NCBI GenBank assembly: GCA_002928535.1 | Contig: PERG01000003.1 | Span: 102,895 to 166,894, forward strand | Length of the DNA: 64,000 bases | From: Methylotenera sp. | GTDB taxonomy: Bacteria > Pseudomonadota > Gammaproteobacteria > Burkholderiales > Methylophilaceae | Direction of reading: 5' to 3' | Shown here: positions 26,925 to 35,687 of the stretch, piece after piece | Position numbering within the stretch: position 1 is the stretch's first letter | Layout of the letters: the number at the start of each line of letters is the position of its first letter | The notes under the pieces: generated by a model | What the model was told of the DNA's origin: nothing | What the model saw: the letters and a program-made list of their open reading frames with translations, nothing else | Databases searched by the model: none | Position numbers and translations under genes: made by a program

Positions 26925-28464
26925 CTTTAAAGCTAGTGTGAAGCAAAAGCTTGCAAAGCGAGTAAATTACCTATGCTCTAATCCTGACTGTCGCTCTTTG
27001 ACATTAGGCCCAAAGCACTCGGATGATGGTTCGCATTCGATAGGTGTAGCTTCACATATACTTGCAGCAGCTCCACTAGGCCCGCGATATGACGGAAAAA
27101 TGTCGTCTGATGAAAGAAAAAATATCAAGAATGGGATTTGGCTATGCAATAACTGCTCTACAAAAATCGACAAAGACGAGTTAAGTTACTCCCCAGAAAC
27201 CCTGAGAGGGTGGAAAGCCTTAACAGAGGCTTTCGTTCTAGACCAGCAGGGCAGAAAATATATATCTGCTGAGGATGTTACCAATACCCTTACAACAGCA
27301 CTCACAGGATACCCAAAAAAACTTATACCAAATGCAGTGAAATATATTCATAACGCTGCATCTGAGACATTGGAGGCCTTGGATGGGCGCTTCCAGGTCC
27401 TGAGCTCTTATATTAACAATCAAGAAGTCTATGAGCTTAGAGCTAAGGAGACAACTAGCATCAAAATGTCTGTGATAGGTGATGATGCTAGCGCGTTTTA
27501 CGCACAATATAAATCTCTTCTCGAAACAGGAAGCGAGCTAGAAATATCGTCTAGTAACCTTTTTTTTACAGGTTCAAAGTTGTTTGAGGAAATGCTGTCT
27601 GGGCAGAATGGGGTGTTGAGAATTAGCCCGAAAAAAAGAGATGCTGTTGTTAAACTTCATGCGACAAACCCCATTACTTCTGAAAGTATATTTTTTGATG
27701 AAATTAGAGGGCATGTACACGTCGGTAGTAAGCAATTCTCTTTCAAAGGAGAGGCTTGCAAAGGGTTAATAAAGCTAAGTATTACGCACTCAATTGATAG
27801 AGAATCAAACGCTTCTAATTGTAGTATTTTGGTAGACCTGGACGTGTGGCAAAATGAAGATGTATCTAAAATACCCTTTTTTACTAACGTATTTGAGTTT
27901 GTAGAAACTATCTTTGTAGGAGCTCAACTCAATTTGGCACTGGAAGTGGAAGGACACCGTATAACGGCGGGAAGGATTAATGCAGGTGGTGACAGAGAAA
28001 TAATGGGTAAGACTTATTGCTTGTTAAAGTTCACACGAGCAGCACGGGCGATATCTACTAAATTCAATACACCTTTGCAATTTGACCATAACTCCCCTTT
28101 TAGCGAGGATGACTACTTGATGATACTGGGTGCTGAGAGACTAATTAACGGTCAGTTTGTACTTACTGAGGCGGATTTTGAGTCAGACATTACGATAGAT
28201 TTTGTTGTCAATGAGAATGTAGATGACATAAAGAAATTATTTGACTTTCGTGATATTGGTCAGACAGTCAAAATTGAAGAACCAGCTCAAAGTATGTGTA
28301 TTTTTAATAGGGAAGTAACATTGCCTTCCAAAGAAATTCTGCTTCATCCTGTGATTTTAAAGCCACTCTCAGAGTCTCATGATGTAAAAATTGATAGTAC
28401 GATTAAAGTTCAGCTCATCCCACAAGAGGGCTTCAAAATGACCACGCTGTACAATTACTCTTGA
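26902..28464 (+). CDS. HNH nuclease-like protein with large C-terminal domain
   Basis: A protein of about 520 residues. The N-terminal 100 residues are an HNH-type zinc-binding nuclease module: RVNYLCSNPDCRSLTLGP, IGVASHILAAAPLGPRYDGKM, then NGIWLCNNCSTKIDKDE, in which paired CxxC-like cysteines bracket the SHI/AA core. This HNH variant is frequent in prokaryotic defence proteins. The remaining 400 residues have no motif I can name; they lack an obvious SAVED sensor. ATG at 26902 (after GGAAAG) is preferred to the GTG at 26899. Effector of an uncharacterised anti-phage system is a reasonable guess. Confidence 0.65.
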   Translation: MLKKTRDDFKASVKQKLAKRVNYLCSNPDCRSLTLGPKHSDDGSHSIGVASHILAAAPLGPRYDGKMSSDERKNIKNGIWLCNNCSTKIDKDELSYSPETLRGWKALTEAFVLDQQGRKYISAEDVTNTLTTALTGYPKKLIPNAVKYIHNAASETLEALDGRFQVLSSYINNQEVYELRAKETTSIKMSVIGDDASAFYAQYKSLLETGSELEISSSNLFFTGSKLFEEMLSGQNGVLRISPKKRDAVVKLHATNPITSESIFFDEIRGHVHVGSKQFSFKGEACKGLIKLSITHSIDRESNASNCSILVDLDVWQNEDVSKIPFFTNVFEFVETIFVGAQLNLALEVEGHRITAGRINAGGDREIMGKTYCLLKFTRAARAISTKFNTPLQFDHNSPFSEDDYLMILGAERLINGQFVLTEADFESDITIDFVVNENVDDIKKLFDFRDIGQTVKIEEPAQSMCIFNREVTLPSKEILLHPVILKPLSESHDVKIDSTIKVQLIPQEGFKMTTLYNYS

Positions 28465-28489
28465 TAGCTTTTGCACCTTATGCCGTATT

Positions 28490-29413
28490 TCAATCATCTC
28501 CCGTTTTTAGTTTGCCAATGAATTCATTAAGGTTTTCCAAGACAGCAGCATTTTGTGCCTTAAACTGACTCGCAAAATTATTCAAATCTCCACTCAAACC
28601 CAGTTCTTTTCTAAGTTGAGCAAACAAAGCAATTTGCTTGACTGAAATGTCCTGAATCTCAATAGATAAATCTTTAACAAATTCTTTATGCAGCTCTGTG
28701 AATTTCTCACGCGATAATTTAGTTTGTTCGTAAGCTTCTTCATTTTGCTGCTTATTGAAATCATAAGAATCTTGTAATGCTTTGAATTTTCTCTTGTCAT
28801 TTTGCAGCTCTTCATTGTATTGAGTCATTGCTGCAAGCACTCGATTGATTTCAGATTGATAAACTTGTGATTGCCTTTCGTTGATTTCTATATCGGTACG
28901 ATACTTTTGCATAGGTTGGAGATTACTCATCAATCTGAAAATCAAATTCACATATGAGGTATTTAAGTCCGATAACAAATGTGTTGTTTCAACTTCTGCA
29001 ATCAACTGGATTTTAGCCATAATTGAGAAAAAATCAGAAAGTCCATCAGCTGGATTTTCTTTAGTTAAATCAATAATTGGTAATCTGGAAAGATGTAAAT
29101 GTGCTCTAACCATTTCTTCAGCCGCTTTCAAATATATTTCGCGTCTTAAAGCAGATTCCCGTTCAGTCCTTTTTTGTTCAGCATCGTGTTTTAGTTCTTG
29201 AGTTAGTCTTTTCATATTATTGTGATTTGAAAGAAACACTCCGCTCAAAGTCAAAATTGAAGCCAGCAGACCTGACCAAATCACATCAGGTACCTTAGTG
29301 ATGTATATAACAATAGGTGTATATATTGCAATCGCTACTGAAATAGCAATAACGAAAAAAACTATTAAAACAATTTTTATGAAGTGACTGACTTTTTGAT
29401 TTGAATACGTCAT
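28490..29413 (-). CDS. Two-helix membrane protein with long coiled coil
   Basis: A 307-residue protein with two adjacent N-terminal transmembrane helices (about 12-36 and 43-62) and a long charged helical body (65-285) of coiled-coil character (EINERQSQVYQSEINRVLAA, YEQTKLSREKFTELHKEF). No catalytic motif. Topology suggests a membrane-anchored cytoplasmic rod. It is convergent with the HNH-type gene and could be an unrelated cargo gene. Unknown function. Confidence 0.6.
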   Translation of the reverse strand: MTYSNQKVSHFIKIVLIVFFVIAISVAIAIYTPIVIYITKVPDVIWSGLLASILTLSGVFLSNHNNMKRLTQELKHDAEQKRTERESALRREIYLKAAEEMVRAHLHLSRLPIIDLTKENPADGLSDFFSIMAKIQLIAEVETTHLLSDLNTSYVNLIFRLMSNLQPMQKYRTDIEINERQSQVYQSEINRVLAAMTQYNEELQNDKRKFKALQDSYDFNKQQNEEAYEQTKLSREKFTELHKEFVKDLSIEIQDISVKQIALFAQLRKELGLSGDLNNFASQFKAQNAAVLENLNEFIGKLKTGDD

Positions 29414-29666
29414 ATGCTTTGATTTATTGTTTTGTAGTAAGGACTTTTATGTATTTTAAATTTAATGCACAGGATAATGCATACCTTATTTCAAGTACAA
29501 AAAAAATAAACTTCCATTGTTCAGAAAATCAATATAGGTACAGGAACCGCCCCAGATTGCCTCACTTTAAAAGTGCCGCATAATAAAAAAACGAACATAC
29601 ATAAAACGCGCTGGCGATAGCGCAAAAATGCTCTGTTAAATCGTTCGTTATGTGTAGTTATAATAA

Positions 29667-30251
29667 TTATAAATAAGCTTGGTGCAACATTATTTTATCT
29701 AATTTGTTTTTAAATTCTCCTTCCGACCGTGTCATATATTGAATTAATTTTGGTTCTACTTTATCTACTTTTTCGCACCATATTTTTGTTTCTACTAATC
29801 CTCTAAGCTTGCATACACCTTCCATCTTATTCTGGACAATTTTTTCCATATAAAGATAAGCATTCTCCAATGAAACTGAATTAGGGAATCGAATGTATGC
29901 ATGCACGTGATTAAAGCTACCATTTTTCACATCCCCACCGTAACAAGGTAAGACTTTTAGACGGATACCTTTTTTTCGTTTACTGGTTGGTAAATATTTA
30001 TAGTCAAGCTGCTTCATGAATTCATTAAATCCCGATTCGAGTTCTGGAAACGTGAAGCTTCTTCCAACTTGTTTTTCTGACAAAGACTGTTCATTTATTA
30101 ATATTATTGTTTTGCTTGATAGGCTGTTAAATCTTATACGACCAGTGAGTGTGAGGGCGACTATATAAAAACCCTCTTCACTATGAAAACTGGATGAAAC
30201 CCAATCAAATACGTAATCTTTATTTTTGAATTTATTAAATGTTATTTCCAT
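29667..30251 (-). CDS. Uncharacterised protein with an HUH-like HVH motif
   Basis: A 194-residue protein. FYIVALTLTGRIRFNSL forms a beta strand, then a His-hydrophobic-His motif occurs in GSFNHVHAYIRFP, then tyrosines in YLYMEKIV and LIQYMTRSEG. This strand-HxH-Tyr order is what one sees in small HUH endonucleases (Rep/relaxase/transposase), so a replication or mobilisation initiator is possible. The overall match is weak and I cannot exclude a different fold. It lies next to a serine recombinase inside the integrative element, which fits a mobility role. Confidence 0.45.
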   Translation of the reverse strand: MEITFNKFKNKDYVFDWVSSSFHSEEGFYIVALTLTGRIRFNSLSSKTIILINEQSLSEKQVGRSFTFPELESGFNEFMKQLDYKYLPTSKRKKGIRLKVLPCYGGDVKNGSFNHVHAYIRFPNSVSLENAYLYMEKIVQNKMEGVCKLRGLVETKIWCEKVDKVEPKLIQYMTRSEGEFKNKLDKIMLHQAYL

Positions 30252-30521
30252 ATATCCCTATTTCAACTATCTGCATTCAAGTAACAATCTTAATTATTTA
30301 GCTAAAAAAAAATTTTGATATCGTTACATTGAAAGCCAATGCCTAAAGCCCCGATTTAAGAAGGCAATGAATTCTTTAAACCATTTAGCTTTACTCACCT
30401 TATTGGGTCAGAACTTGTAACTTTCAAGCCTAGTTAATAAAATGCATCTCTCATGTTCATAAGTTATTGCTTTTAATTATGAGCCTAGTCCATAATATGA
30501 TTGTTAACTTTTGGACCAATT

Positions 30522-31118
30522 ATGGCTATTATTTCCTATTACAGAGTTTCGACTTTAGACCAATCAATTGATACTCAAAGAGCTACGCTCCTTAACTCTC
30601 TAAACATTGCTCAATTTGATAAAGAATTCTTTGATGAAGGAATAAGTGGGTCTGTTCCAGCGTTGCTTCGCCCTGGCTTCTTGGCTCTCACAAAATATAT
30701 CAGAGAGGGAGATACACTTTATATTTATGCTGTAGACCGCTTAGGTAGAGATGCTTTAGACATCCAATCAACAATTCGAGCACTTCTAAATAAGAACATT
30801 ATGTTGCATATTCATGGCTTGGGAATGGTTGGAAAAGGTGTTGGAGAACTCATAATTGCTGTACTAGCGCAAGTTGCGGATATGGAAAAACAACGTATAG
30901 CAGAACGAACAATGCATGGTCGATTACTAGCAAAAAAATCACTAGCTGAAACAGGCAGAACACATCGAGGAAAATTAAGTCTTGGCAGACCAATAAAAGC
31001 AGATAGTAATGAAGTATTAAACTGGCGTAATACAAACAAAGCGTCTTTAAGCCAAACAGCACTACATTTCAACTTGTCATTATCAACCGTTAAACGGTAC
31101 TGTTCAGGGGAGAAATGA
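30522..31118 (+). CDS. Serine recombinase (resolvase/invertase family)
   Basis: Site-specific serine recombinase of 198 residues. Catalytic motif SYYRVSTLDQSIDTQR near the N terminus (Arg and nucleophile Ser), DEGISGSVPALLRPG, LYIYAVDRLGRDALDI, IAVLAQVADMEKQRIAERT and a C-terminal helix-turn-helix (SLSQTALHFNLSLSTVKRY). Start is the ATG at 30522; an upstream TTG at 30501 adds residues without family support. Length is that of Tn3-type resolvases or phage invertases. It could resolve element multimers or invert a segment; no flanking recombination sites were recognised. Confidence 0.9.
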   Translation: MAIISYYRVSTLDQSIDTQRATLLNSLNIAQFDKEFFDEGISGSVPALLRPGFLALTKYIREGDTLYIYAVDRLGRDALDIQSTIRALLNKNIMLHIHGLGMVGKGVGELIIAVLAQVADMEKQRIAERTMHGRLLAKKSLAETGRTHRGKLSLGRPIKADSNEVLNWRNTNKASLSQTALHFNLSLSTVKRYCSGEK

Positions 31119-31217
31119 TGATACTAATCATATAGTCTTGATTGATTTTAATTGCGTGTTAACTTTGTTGTTCGATATGATATAAAACTAACGTCAATAA
31201 TAAGAAAAAACAAATAT

Positions 31218-31784
31218 ATGACTGAACTCTTCAATCTTATAAAAGAACCTCTATTTTGGTTGTTAACGCCAATTGTCGGCTTGTTTTGGAGTGTTTTAGG
31301 TAATCTAGTAACTCCATTTTTTCAGAAGTATTTATCTCAGCTATATCAGAGCCGTAATAGAAAAAGAGTTTCATCGATTTTAGAGAATCGGGCTAAAGTC
31401 GAAAGGTTTTTTATTTCTTATAGTGAACGTGATTCCACTAAAATTGATGTGATACACGGACTTTTGACAGCAATTTCAATAATGGTTGTCGGGACTGGCC
31501 TACTTCTACTTGCAAATCTACTTCCACATCCAAGTAAATATCTTGCTTACTTTATAGGGGTATATGCTTTTTACCTCGGTATTAAGGTTATAGATAAGCA
31601 GCATCTGCTGTTGGGCCAAGTAAAACTCGCTCAAGAAAGAGAGCTAGCTTTAGACGATTGGATGAATGAGAATAATGTAGCTCCATCGGAGACAAATATA
31701 ATTAATGGGTTCCTTGTTCAATGGGATTCAATAAAGTTTAATATATCCGAAACGGAGTTGTTAGAGCATTCAAAATCTTCTTAA
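31218..31784 (+). CDS. Small membrane protein of unknown function
   Basis: Chosen start is the ATG at 31218 (MTELFNLIKEPLFW), giving about 188 residues. A hydrophobic N-terminal segment (LFWLLTPIVGLFWSVLGNL) is followed by a basic loop and two further helices (GLLTAISIMVVGTGLLLLANL and YLAYFIGVYAFYLGIKV), then a soluble tail. No known family. Cargo of the integrative element. Confidence 0.6.
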   Translation: MTELFNLIKEPLFWLLTPIVGLFWSVLGNLVTPFFQKYLSQLYQSRNRKRVSSILENRAKVERFFISYSERDSTKIDVIHGLLTAISIMVVGTGLLLLANLLPHPSKYLAYFIGVYAFYLGIKVIDKQHLLLGQVKLAQERELALDDWMNENNVAPSETNIINGFLVQWDSIKFNISETELLEHSKSS

Positions 31785-31845
31785 TAAGAAGTTTCTCTTC
31801 GGCCAAGAGTACCCCTTCCCTAATCAAATAAACTATCAAACTATA

Positions 31846-32259
31846 ATGAATAAAATATTAATGTTTCTTACTCTATTGTTTTCTATGCATGCGAATGCAG
31901 AACTTCTTTCCAAGCAATATTCAAACTGTATGGAAAAGGGTTCTACCAATTCTGAGTGGAGTACTTGTGCTACTAAGGAAATAGCATTCCAAGAGAAAGC
32001 TTTGAACAACGCTTGGAGTGAAGTAGCAAAAGAAATGAAAACCTACTCACAAAATGCTTTCAAATCCCTTTTGAATGAACAGCGCGCCTGGATAAAGTAT
32101 AAAGACGAAGCTTGTCAATATTATGCTGCTACTGATGATGGCGGTTCACCAACCTTTGGCCGTGAAGGAACTGCACTACATTATGGTTTGTGCAAGGCAA
32201 CTATAATTGCGGAGAGAGTGAATTATCTTAAGGTTGCTATTCCTTCGAGTGAGTATTAG
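31846..32259 (+). CDS. LprI/DUF1311-like exported protein
   Basis: A 137-residue protein with a signal peptide (cleavage after ANA near residue 18) and a mature domain containing four Cys. FQEKALNNAWSEVAKEM and FKSLLNEQRAWIKYKDEACQ are the hallmarks of DUF1311, related to the lysozyme-inhibitor LprI family. Usually periplasmic. Whether it inhibits lysozyme here is untested; such a function would make sense as a host-fitness cargo. Confidence 0.75.
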   Translation: MNKILMFLTLLFSMHANAELLSKQYSNCMEKGSTNSEWSTCATKEIAFQEKALNNAWSEVAKEMKTYSQNAFKSLLNEQRAWIKYKDEACQYYAATDDGGSPTFGREGTALHYGLCKATIIAERVNYLKVAIPSSEY

Positions 32260-32370
32260 TTGGGTAATCGATAAATTATAAAATGCAGCAATTTCGAATA
32301 TGGGTTTGATGTTTTTTATCAATCTACGAATGTGGAATGGATGTTTTTTATAAATCTATATAAAAATTAA

Positions 32371-33705
32371 TCATCTTATAAGAGTCAATTTCGAAAAGCT
32401 TTTGCTTGACTCCATCCCCATACCGAAATCAAAACTCAGTTTTTCTATGGCATTTCTTTTATTCAGGAGATTATTGCCACCGCTATATATTCCATACGAC
32501 ATATGAATTTTTTTATGACCTAAAATATCTGCTGTGACATTTTCCGGAACTGCACCATTTTCTAGAACTGTTGTAACGGTCTTTCTTATCGAATGAAAAC
32601 AATGCAACTTTGAAAAGCCTTCTTTAGCTTTCAATCGACCAAATCTCTTTCCAATCGCACCTGACCTTGAACCATACTTATTCGCAGGAAGGTTTGAAAT
32701 TAAAAACCCATCTTTGGATTCTGAGACTAGTGTATTTAGAAGACTGGATAGTTTTGAATGGATAGGAACTTTTCTAATCCCAGCTTTTGTTTTCGAATCA
32801 ATTATTGCCAAGTACTCATCTTTAAGATGAACATCTTTGATTTGGAGAGAGCAAATCTCTTCAATTCTTGCTCCGGTATAAGCCGCTATATATATCAAAT
32901 TTGCTAAATCTGACTGGTTATTATCAACCGCAATTTTATATAAATATTCAACCTCTTCATTCTCAAAAGGTATCCAAGACTCAATCGAATTCTTTGAATT
33001 ATGTTTTCTTGTTTTTTGATACTTCTTGGGGACTTTAAATGGATTAATTAGATTGGAATCAATCAACTCTTCGTCTGATAAGTAATTATGAAAATTACTA
33101 CAAGTCATCATAATTCTTTTGATTGAGGATGAGGTAAGTTCATGCTCTTCAACACAAGCATCTATCCATCGATTAACATTTTCTCTTGTAAGAGTAGTCG
33201 TAGTTTTAAATGCACTAGTAAGCCATTTGATATCACGTTGCATTTGGTCTATTGTTTTTTCTTTTAGCCCTTTATTTCTCTCAAATGTTATCCATGGCTT
33301 CACACTAGTTTCTAAGATTATCCCTGGCTTTAGCGCCATGTCTCTGAAGCTATCTTCAAAATAATTATCTTCTAGCTTTTTGAAGTCTTGATGTACCTCC
33401 TCGATTATTTCTTTAATCGTTTCTTTCAAACCTGCATCATTGGATTTTCTCAGTTGCCGGTTTAAATCTAGCGCCGAAGATATGTATGTATCAGAAGATA
33501 TACTGGATAAAGAGTCTATTTCTTGCTTCCACTCTAAAACATAAGCTGAAGCTATTTTGGCGGCTAATTTCAAATCATTGGTTTTTGTGCTTTTTCTATA
33601 CTTATCTTTGCCAACATATTGTCTTAAGTTTTTAGGAACCGAATATACGGCAAACCAAGTGTTATATCTCAACTCTAGATATCTCGGTATGAAAGGCTTT
33701 TTCAT
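32371..33705 (-). CDS. Tyrosine integrase of the tRNA-Ser element
   Basis: A site-specific tyrosine recombinase of about 444 residues located next to the right att site. Catalytic residues: Arg in AAYTGARIEEICSLQ, His and Arg in FHSIRKTVTTVLENG, His in ILGHKKIHMSYG with the nucleophilic Tyr in the following GIYSGG. N-terminal arm-binding and core-binding regions are present. ATG at 33705 (MKKPFIPRYLEL) is preferred over a TTG at 33723. It transcribes into the element, the common orientation. Confidence 0.9.
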   Translation of the reverse strand: MKKPFIPRYLELRYNTWFAVYSVPKNLRQYVGKDKYRKSTKTNDLKLAAKIASAYVLEWKQEIDSLSSISSDTYISSALDLNRQLRKSNDAGLKETIKEIIEEVHQDFKKLEDNYFEDSFRDMALKPGIILETSVKPWITFERNKGLKEKTIDQMQRDIKWLTSAFKTTTTLTRENVNRWIDACVEEHELTSSSIKRIMMTCSNFHNYLSDEELIDSNLINPFKVPKKYQKTRKHNSKNSIESWIPFENEEVEYLYKIAVDNNQSDLANLIYIAAYTGARIEEICSLQIKDVHLKDEYLAIIDSKTKAGIRKVPIHSKLSSLLNTLVSESKDGFLISNLPANKYGSRSGAIGKRFGRLKAKEGFSKLHCFHSIRKTVTTVLENGAVPENVTADILGHKKIHMSYGIYSGGNNLLNKRNAIEKLSFDFGMGMESSKSFSKLTLIR

Positions 33706-33759
33706 ATTGACTGAAAAGTGCAAGAATTTTTATGATACAATTCTATTCTCATTTAGAGA

Positions 33760-33786
33760 TTTCACCACATGTTTTCACCTCATGTT
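33760..33786. repeat. Candidate integrase arm-type site, right end
   Basis: Two TTTCACC-type units in tandem (TTTCACCACATGTTTTCACC from 33760) mirror the units at 21417-21436. They lie between the integrase start and attR, as expected for arm sites. Confidence 0.5.
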
Positions 33787-33842
33787 GTGGCTTTTTAATA
33801 AGAATCTAAGCGGGTAGCGGGTTTTAAATCAGATGTCGGTGT

Positions 33843-33865
33843 ATCCCTCGCTCTCCGCCAGTAAT
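33843..33865. repeat. attR/attL: second copy of the 23-bp tRNA-Ser repeat
   Basis: Identical over 23 bp to 21336-21358. It terminates the complete element and simultaneously begins the remnant of a second one, because the sequence that follows resembles the left end of the first element. Confidence 0.9.
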
Positions 33866-34146
33866 TTTGCCAGTTCTAGATTAATAATAAAGTCAATGAT
33901 TAACGTTTCACCTCATGTTTACTGTAGAGTAATTACATTGGAACCTCGAACGCTCCCATTTTTCCAAATCCTTTCAACAGAAGTAAAGCTCAAACTTTCA
34001 CCTCAGTTATCCGGTTCTAATTAACCACATAACAACTGTAATTTACGCGCTTGCTCAGTGAGCACTAATTTTAATATCACTCTTCAAAACTCTGATGATA
34101 CTGGTATTAATATACTAACTGCATCTTGCAAAAGGTGACTCATCCA

Positions 34147-34281
34147 GCTACCCGAGCTTTCAAATTCTTTTTATTGCACACATCTTGGTAATACTCCGAT
34201 GCTAGCTGAATAGTACCCGAGCTTATTTATTATTAAGTTTATCCATTACAGTTATAAGAGTTTTAGATTTCAGCTGCTTGT
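34147..34281 (-). pseudogene. Decayed 3' end of umuC
   Basis: The minus strand reads KSKTLITVMDKLNNK followed by a stop, matching KSDELMAVMDKLNNK of the intact UmuC at 21593-22888. Nucleotide similarity continues (GATGCTAGCT-AATAGTACC and TTTATTATTAAG-TT-ATCCAT shared with 21690-21740). In-frame stops and small indels make it non-functional. It has the same position relative to its att copy as the intact gene, which identifies it as homologous and not chance. Confidence 0.75.
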
Positions 34282-34336
34282 TATTTGAGGCAATTCAGCT
34301 AAAATTAAACTATTGCGCTTCCTGGGATCCACTGTA

Positions 34337-34855
34337 ATGGACAATAAAAATATAACATTATCTCCGGAGGAACTTGGCAAAGTGGACGCATTACTTCTAA
34401 AAGCTATGAACATTCAGAATGCTTCTTTGGGTTCACTTCAAATCTCTAATCCATTAACTAAATGTCTACAGCTACTACACCATCATGGGCTTACAAGTGC
34501 TTTCGTAAAACTTCATGAAAATATTACTTCTTCTAGTGATACGGTTTGTGCAAAGGCTTTCAGGATGGCTAATAGCCTTATGATTGCCGAAATTGATACA
34601 GATGTATTCTTCAAACGTACAACAAAATCAGGTGAAGAAAATAATTTTAAGGCATTACATTGCGCTCCGATTTTTAGCAAAGCCAATGAAGTTATTGGAA
34701 TTATGACAACCTACTATAATGACTCGCTTCATTTGAGTGCATCTCATGTTCAACTAAAGAAAATGATAGCAGCGGAACTAGCACCTATTTTTGAAAATTT
34801 GATTATCAATCACTCCAAATATTTTCAAGCCGATTCTGTGACAAGACAATTATGA
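34337..34855 (+). CDS. GAF-like domain protein, tandem copy 1
   Basis: A protein of about 172 residues (ATG at 34337, MDNKNITLSPEELGKV) whose fold pattern resembles a single GAF domain: helix, then ASLGSLQISNPLTKCLQLLHHHG, a central loop with SSSDTVCAKAFRMANSLM, FKALHCAPIFSKANEVIGIMTTYY and a C-terminal helix. GAF domains bind small molecules or heme and are usually fused to signalling outputs; here nothing is fused. It is clearly paralogous to the next gene (CLQLLHH, SDTVCA+AFRMA, FKALHC+PIFS, EVIG). Confidence 0.7.
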   Translation: MDNKNITLSPEELGKVDALLLKAMNIQNASLGSLQISNPLTKCLQLLHHHGLTSAFVKLHENITSSSDTVCAKAFRMANSLMIAEIDTDVFFKRTTKSGEENNFKALHCAPIFSKANEVIGIMTTYYNDSLHLSASHVQLKKMIAAELAPIFENLIINHSKYFQADSVTRQL

Positions 34856-34900
34856 GAATCCGTTAAATACTAAAAAACGTTTTTTTGGAATGCAGAGAAA

Positions 34901-35395
34901 ATGACCGATGAAAATATAATTCCTACCCCAGTGGAACTAGGCAAAATGGACATAATACTCCAACAGGCTATGAGAATCGAAAATGCAATTTTATCTGCAG
35001 TTCGGATTTACAATCCATTAACTAAAAGCCTGCAACTTCTACACCATTACGGGCCCGAAAGCTTATTAATATCACCATATAATATTAAATCAGGTAGTGA
35101 CACGGTTTGCGCAAGGGCCTTTAGAATGGCTAGTGGCCTCATGATTGCTGAAGCTGAAACAGATGCATACTTTAAGTCTATAATTAAATTAGGTAAGGAA
35201 GTTAAATTCAAGGCATTACATTGTTCTCCAATTTTCAGCCGGGCAGATGAAGTTATAGGGGTTCTGACTACTTACTATGATAAATCTATTCATTTAACTG
35301 CGTCAGATATACAACTCAAGAACTCTTCGGCAGTGGAGCTAGGACCTATATTTGAAAATATGATTATTAGTCACTCCAAAAAATTTGCGAGTTAA
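34901..35395 (+). CDS. GAF-like domain protein, tandem copy 2
   Basis: A 164-residue paralogue of the preceding protein. Shared blocks: ELGKMDIILQQAMRIENA, NPLTKSLQLLHHYG, SGSDTVCARAFRMASGLMIA, FKALHCSPIFSRADEVIGVL and ELGPIFENMIISHSKKF. Two cysteines (in DTVCARA and ALHCSP) are conserved in both copies and could be redox or metal ligands. No output domain. Spacing of 45 bases suggests co-transcription. Confidence 0.7.
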   Translation: MTDENIIPTPVELGKMDIILQQAMRIENAILSAVRIYNPLTKSLQLLHHYGPESLLISPYNIKSGSDTVCARAFRMASGLMIAEAETDAYFKSIIKLGKEVKFKALHCSPIFSRADEVIGVLTTYYDKSIHLTASDIQLKNSSAVELGPIFENMIISHSKKFAS

Positions 35396-35646
35396 CTTAT
35401 GAATATTCCCGAATTATGACCACCCTTAAATGGATTTGCCTTAAATGGCAATGAATTAGGCCAAGGAATATCATTGTTAACTCCCCACGAATTATTTAAT
35501 AGCATCAATAAGACTTAGGATATTATCTTTGCAAAATTGATTTAATCACCTATAATTCGCGCCGCAGAGTGTTGCTACATAAACATTATGCATTTAAAAA
35601 AATTTACCTGAAAACAATAGCTTATAAAACGTGAGGTGAGAGACCT
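35396..35646. other. Non-coding tail of the remnant with a promoter-like sequence
   Basis: No ORF is supported. A promoter-like pair TTGCAA (35529-35534) and TATAAT (35551-35556) with 16-base spacing is followed by a G+C-rich discriminator TCGCGCC, the style of stable-RNA promoters, but only the att fragment lies downstream. Confidence 0.4.
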
Positions 35647-35666
35647 TCGCTCTCCGCCACTAATAT
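35645..35666. repeat. Degenerate third att copy
   Basis: TCGCTCTCCGCCA at 35647-35659 is identical to the tRNA-Ser 3' end; one base after CCA differs and TAATAT is shared again. Sequence downstream continues to tRNA-Arg, so this marks the original chromosomal right side of the integration site. Confidence 0.8.
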
Positions 35667-35687
35667 CAAATTTAAGGAAGTTTCTCC

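Larger units (their letters stand above)
21336..33865. mobile_element. Integrative element in tRNA-Ser(GCT), about 12.5 kb
   Basis: The interval is bounded by identical 23-bp repeats, one being the tRNA-Ser 3' end, and carries a tyrosine integrase at its distal end pointing inward (32371-33705). Contents: umuDC, DarT-like pair, P63C protein, exported protein, HNH-type protein, coiled-coil membrane protein, possible HUH protein, serine recombinase, membrane protein, LprI-like protein. No conjugation or phage structural genes are visible, so it is a mobilisable or satellite-like island rather than a complete ICE or prophage. A+T richness exceeds the preceding core genes. Confidence 0.82.
33866..35659. 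mobile_element. Remnant of a second, related tRNA-Ser element in tandem
   Basis: Immediately right of the second att copy the sequence again contains TTTCACCTCATGTTT (33903-33917), then ggttctaa-ttaaccacata similar to 21550-21567, then a decayed umuC 3' end on the minus strand (34147-34281). That order equals the left end of the intact element. The segment closes at a degenerate third att copy (35645-35666). Between lie two GAF-like genes but no integrase, so most of the element has been lost. Confidence 0.75.
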
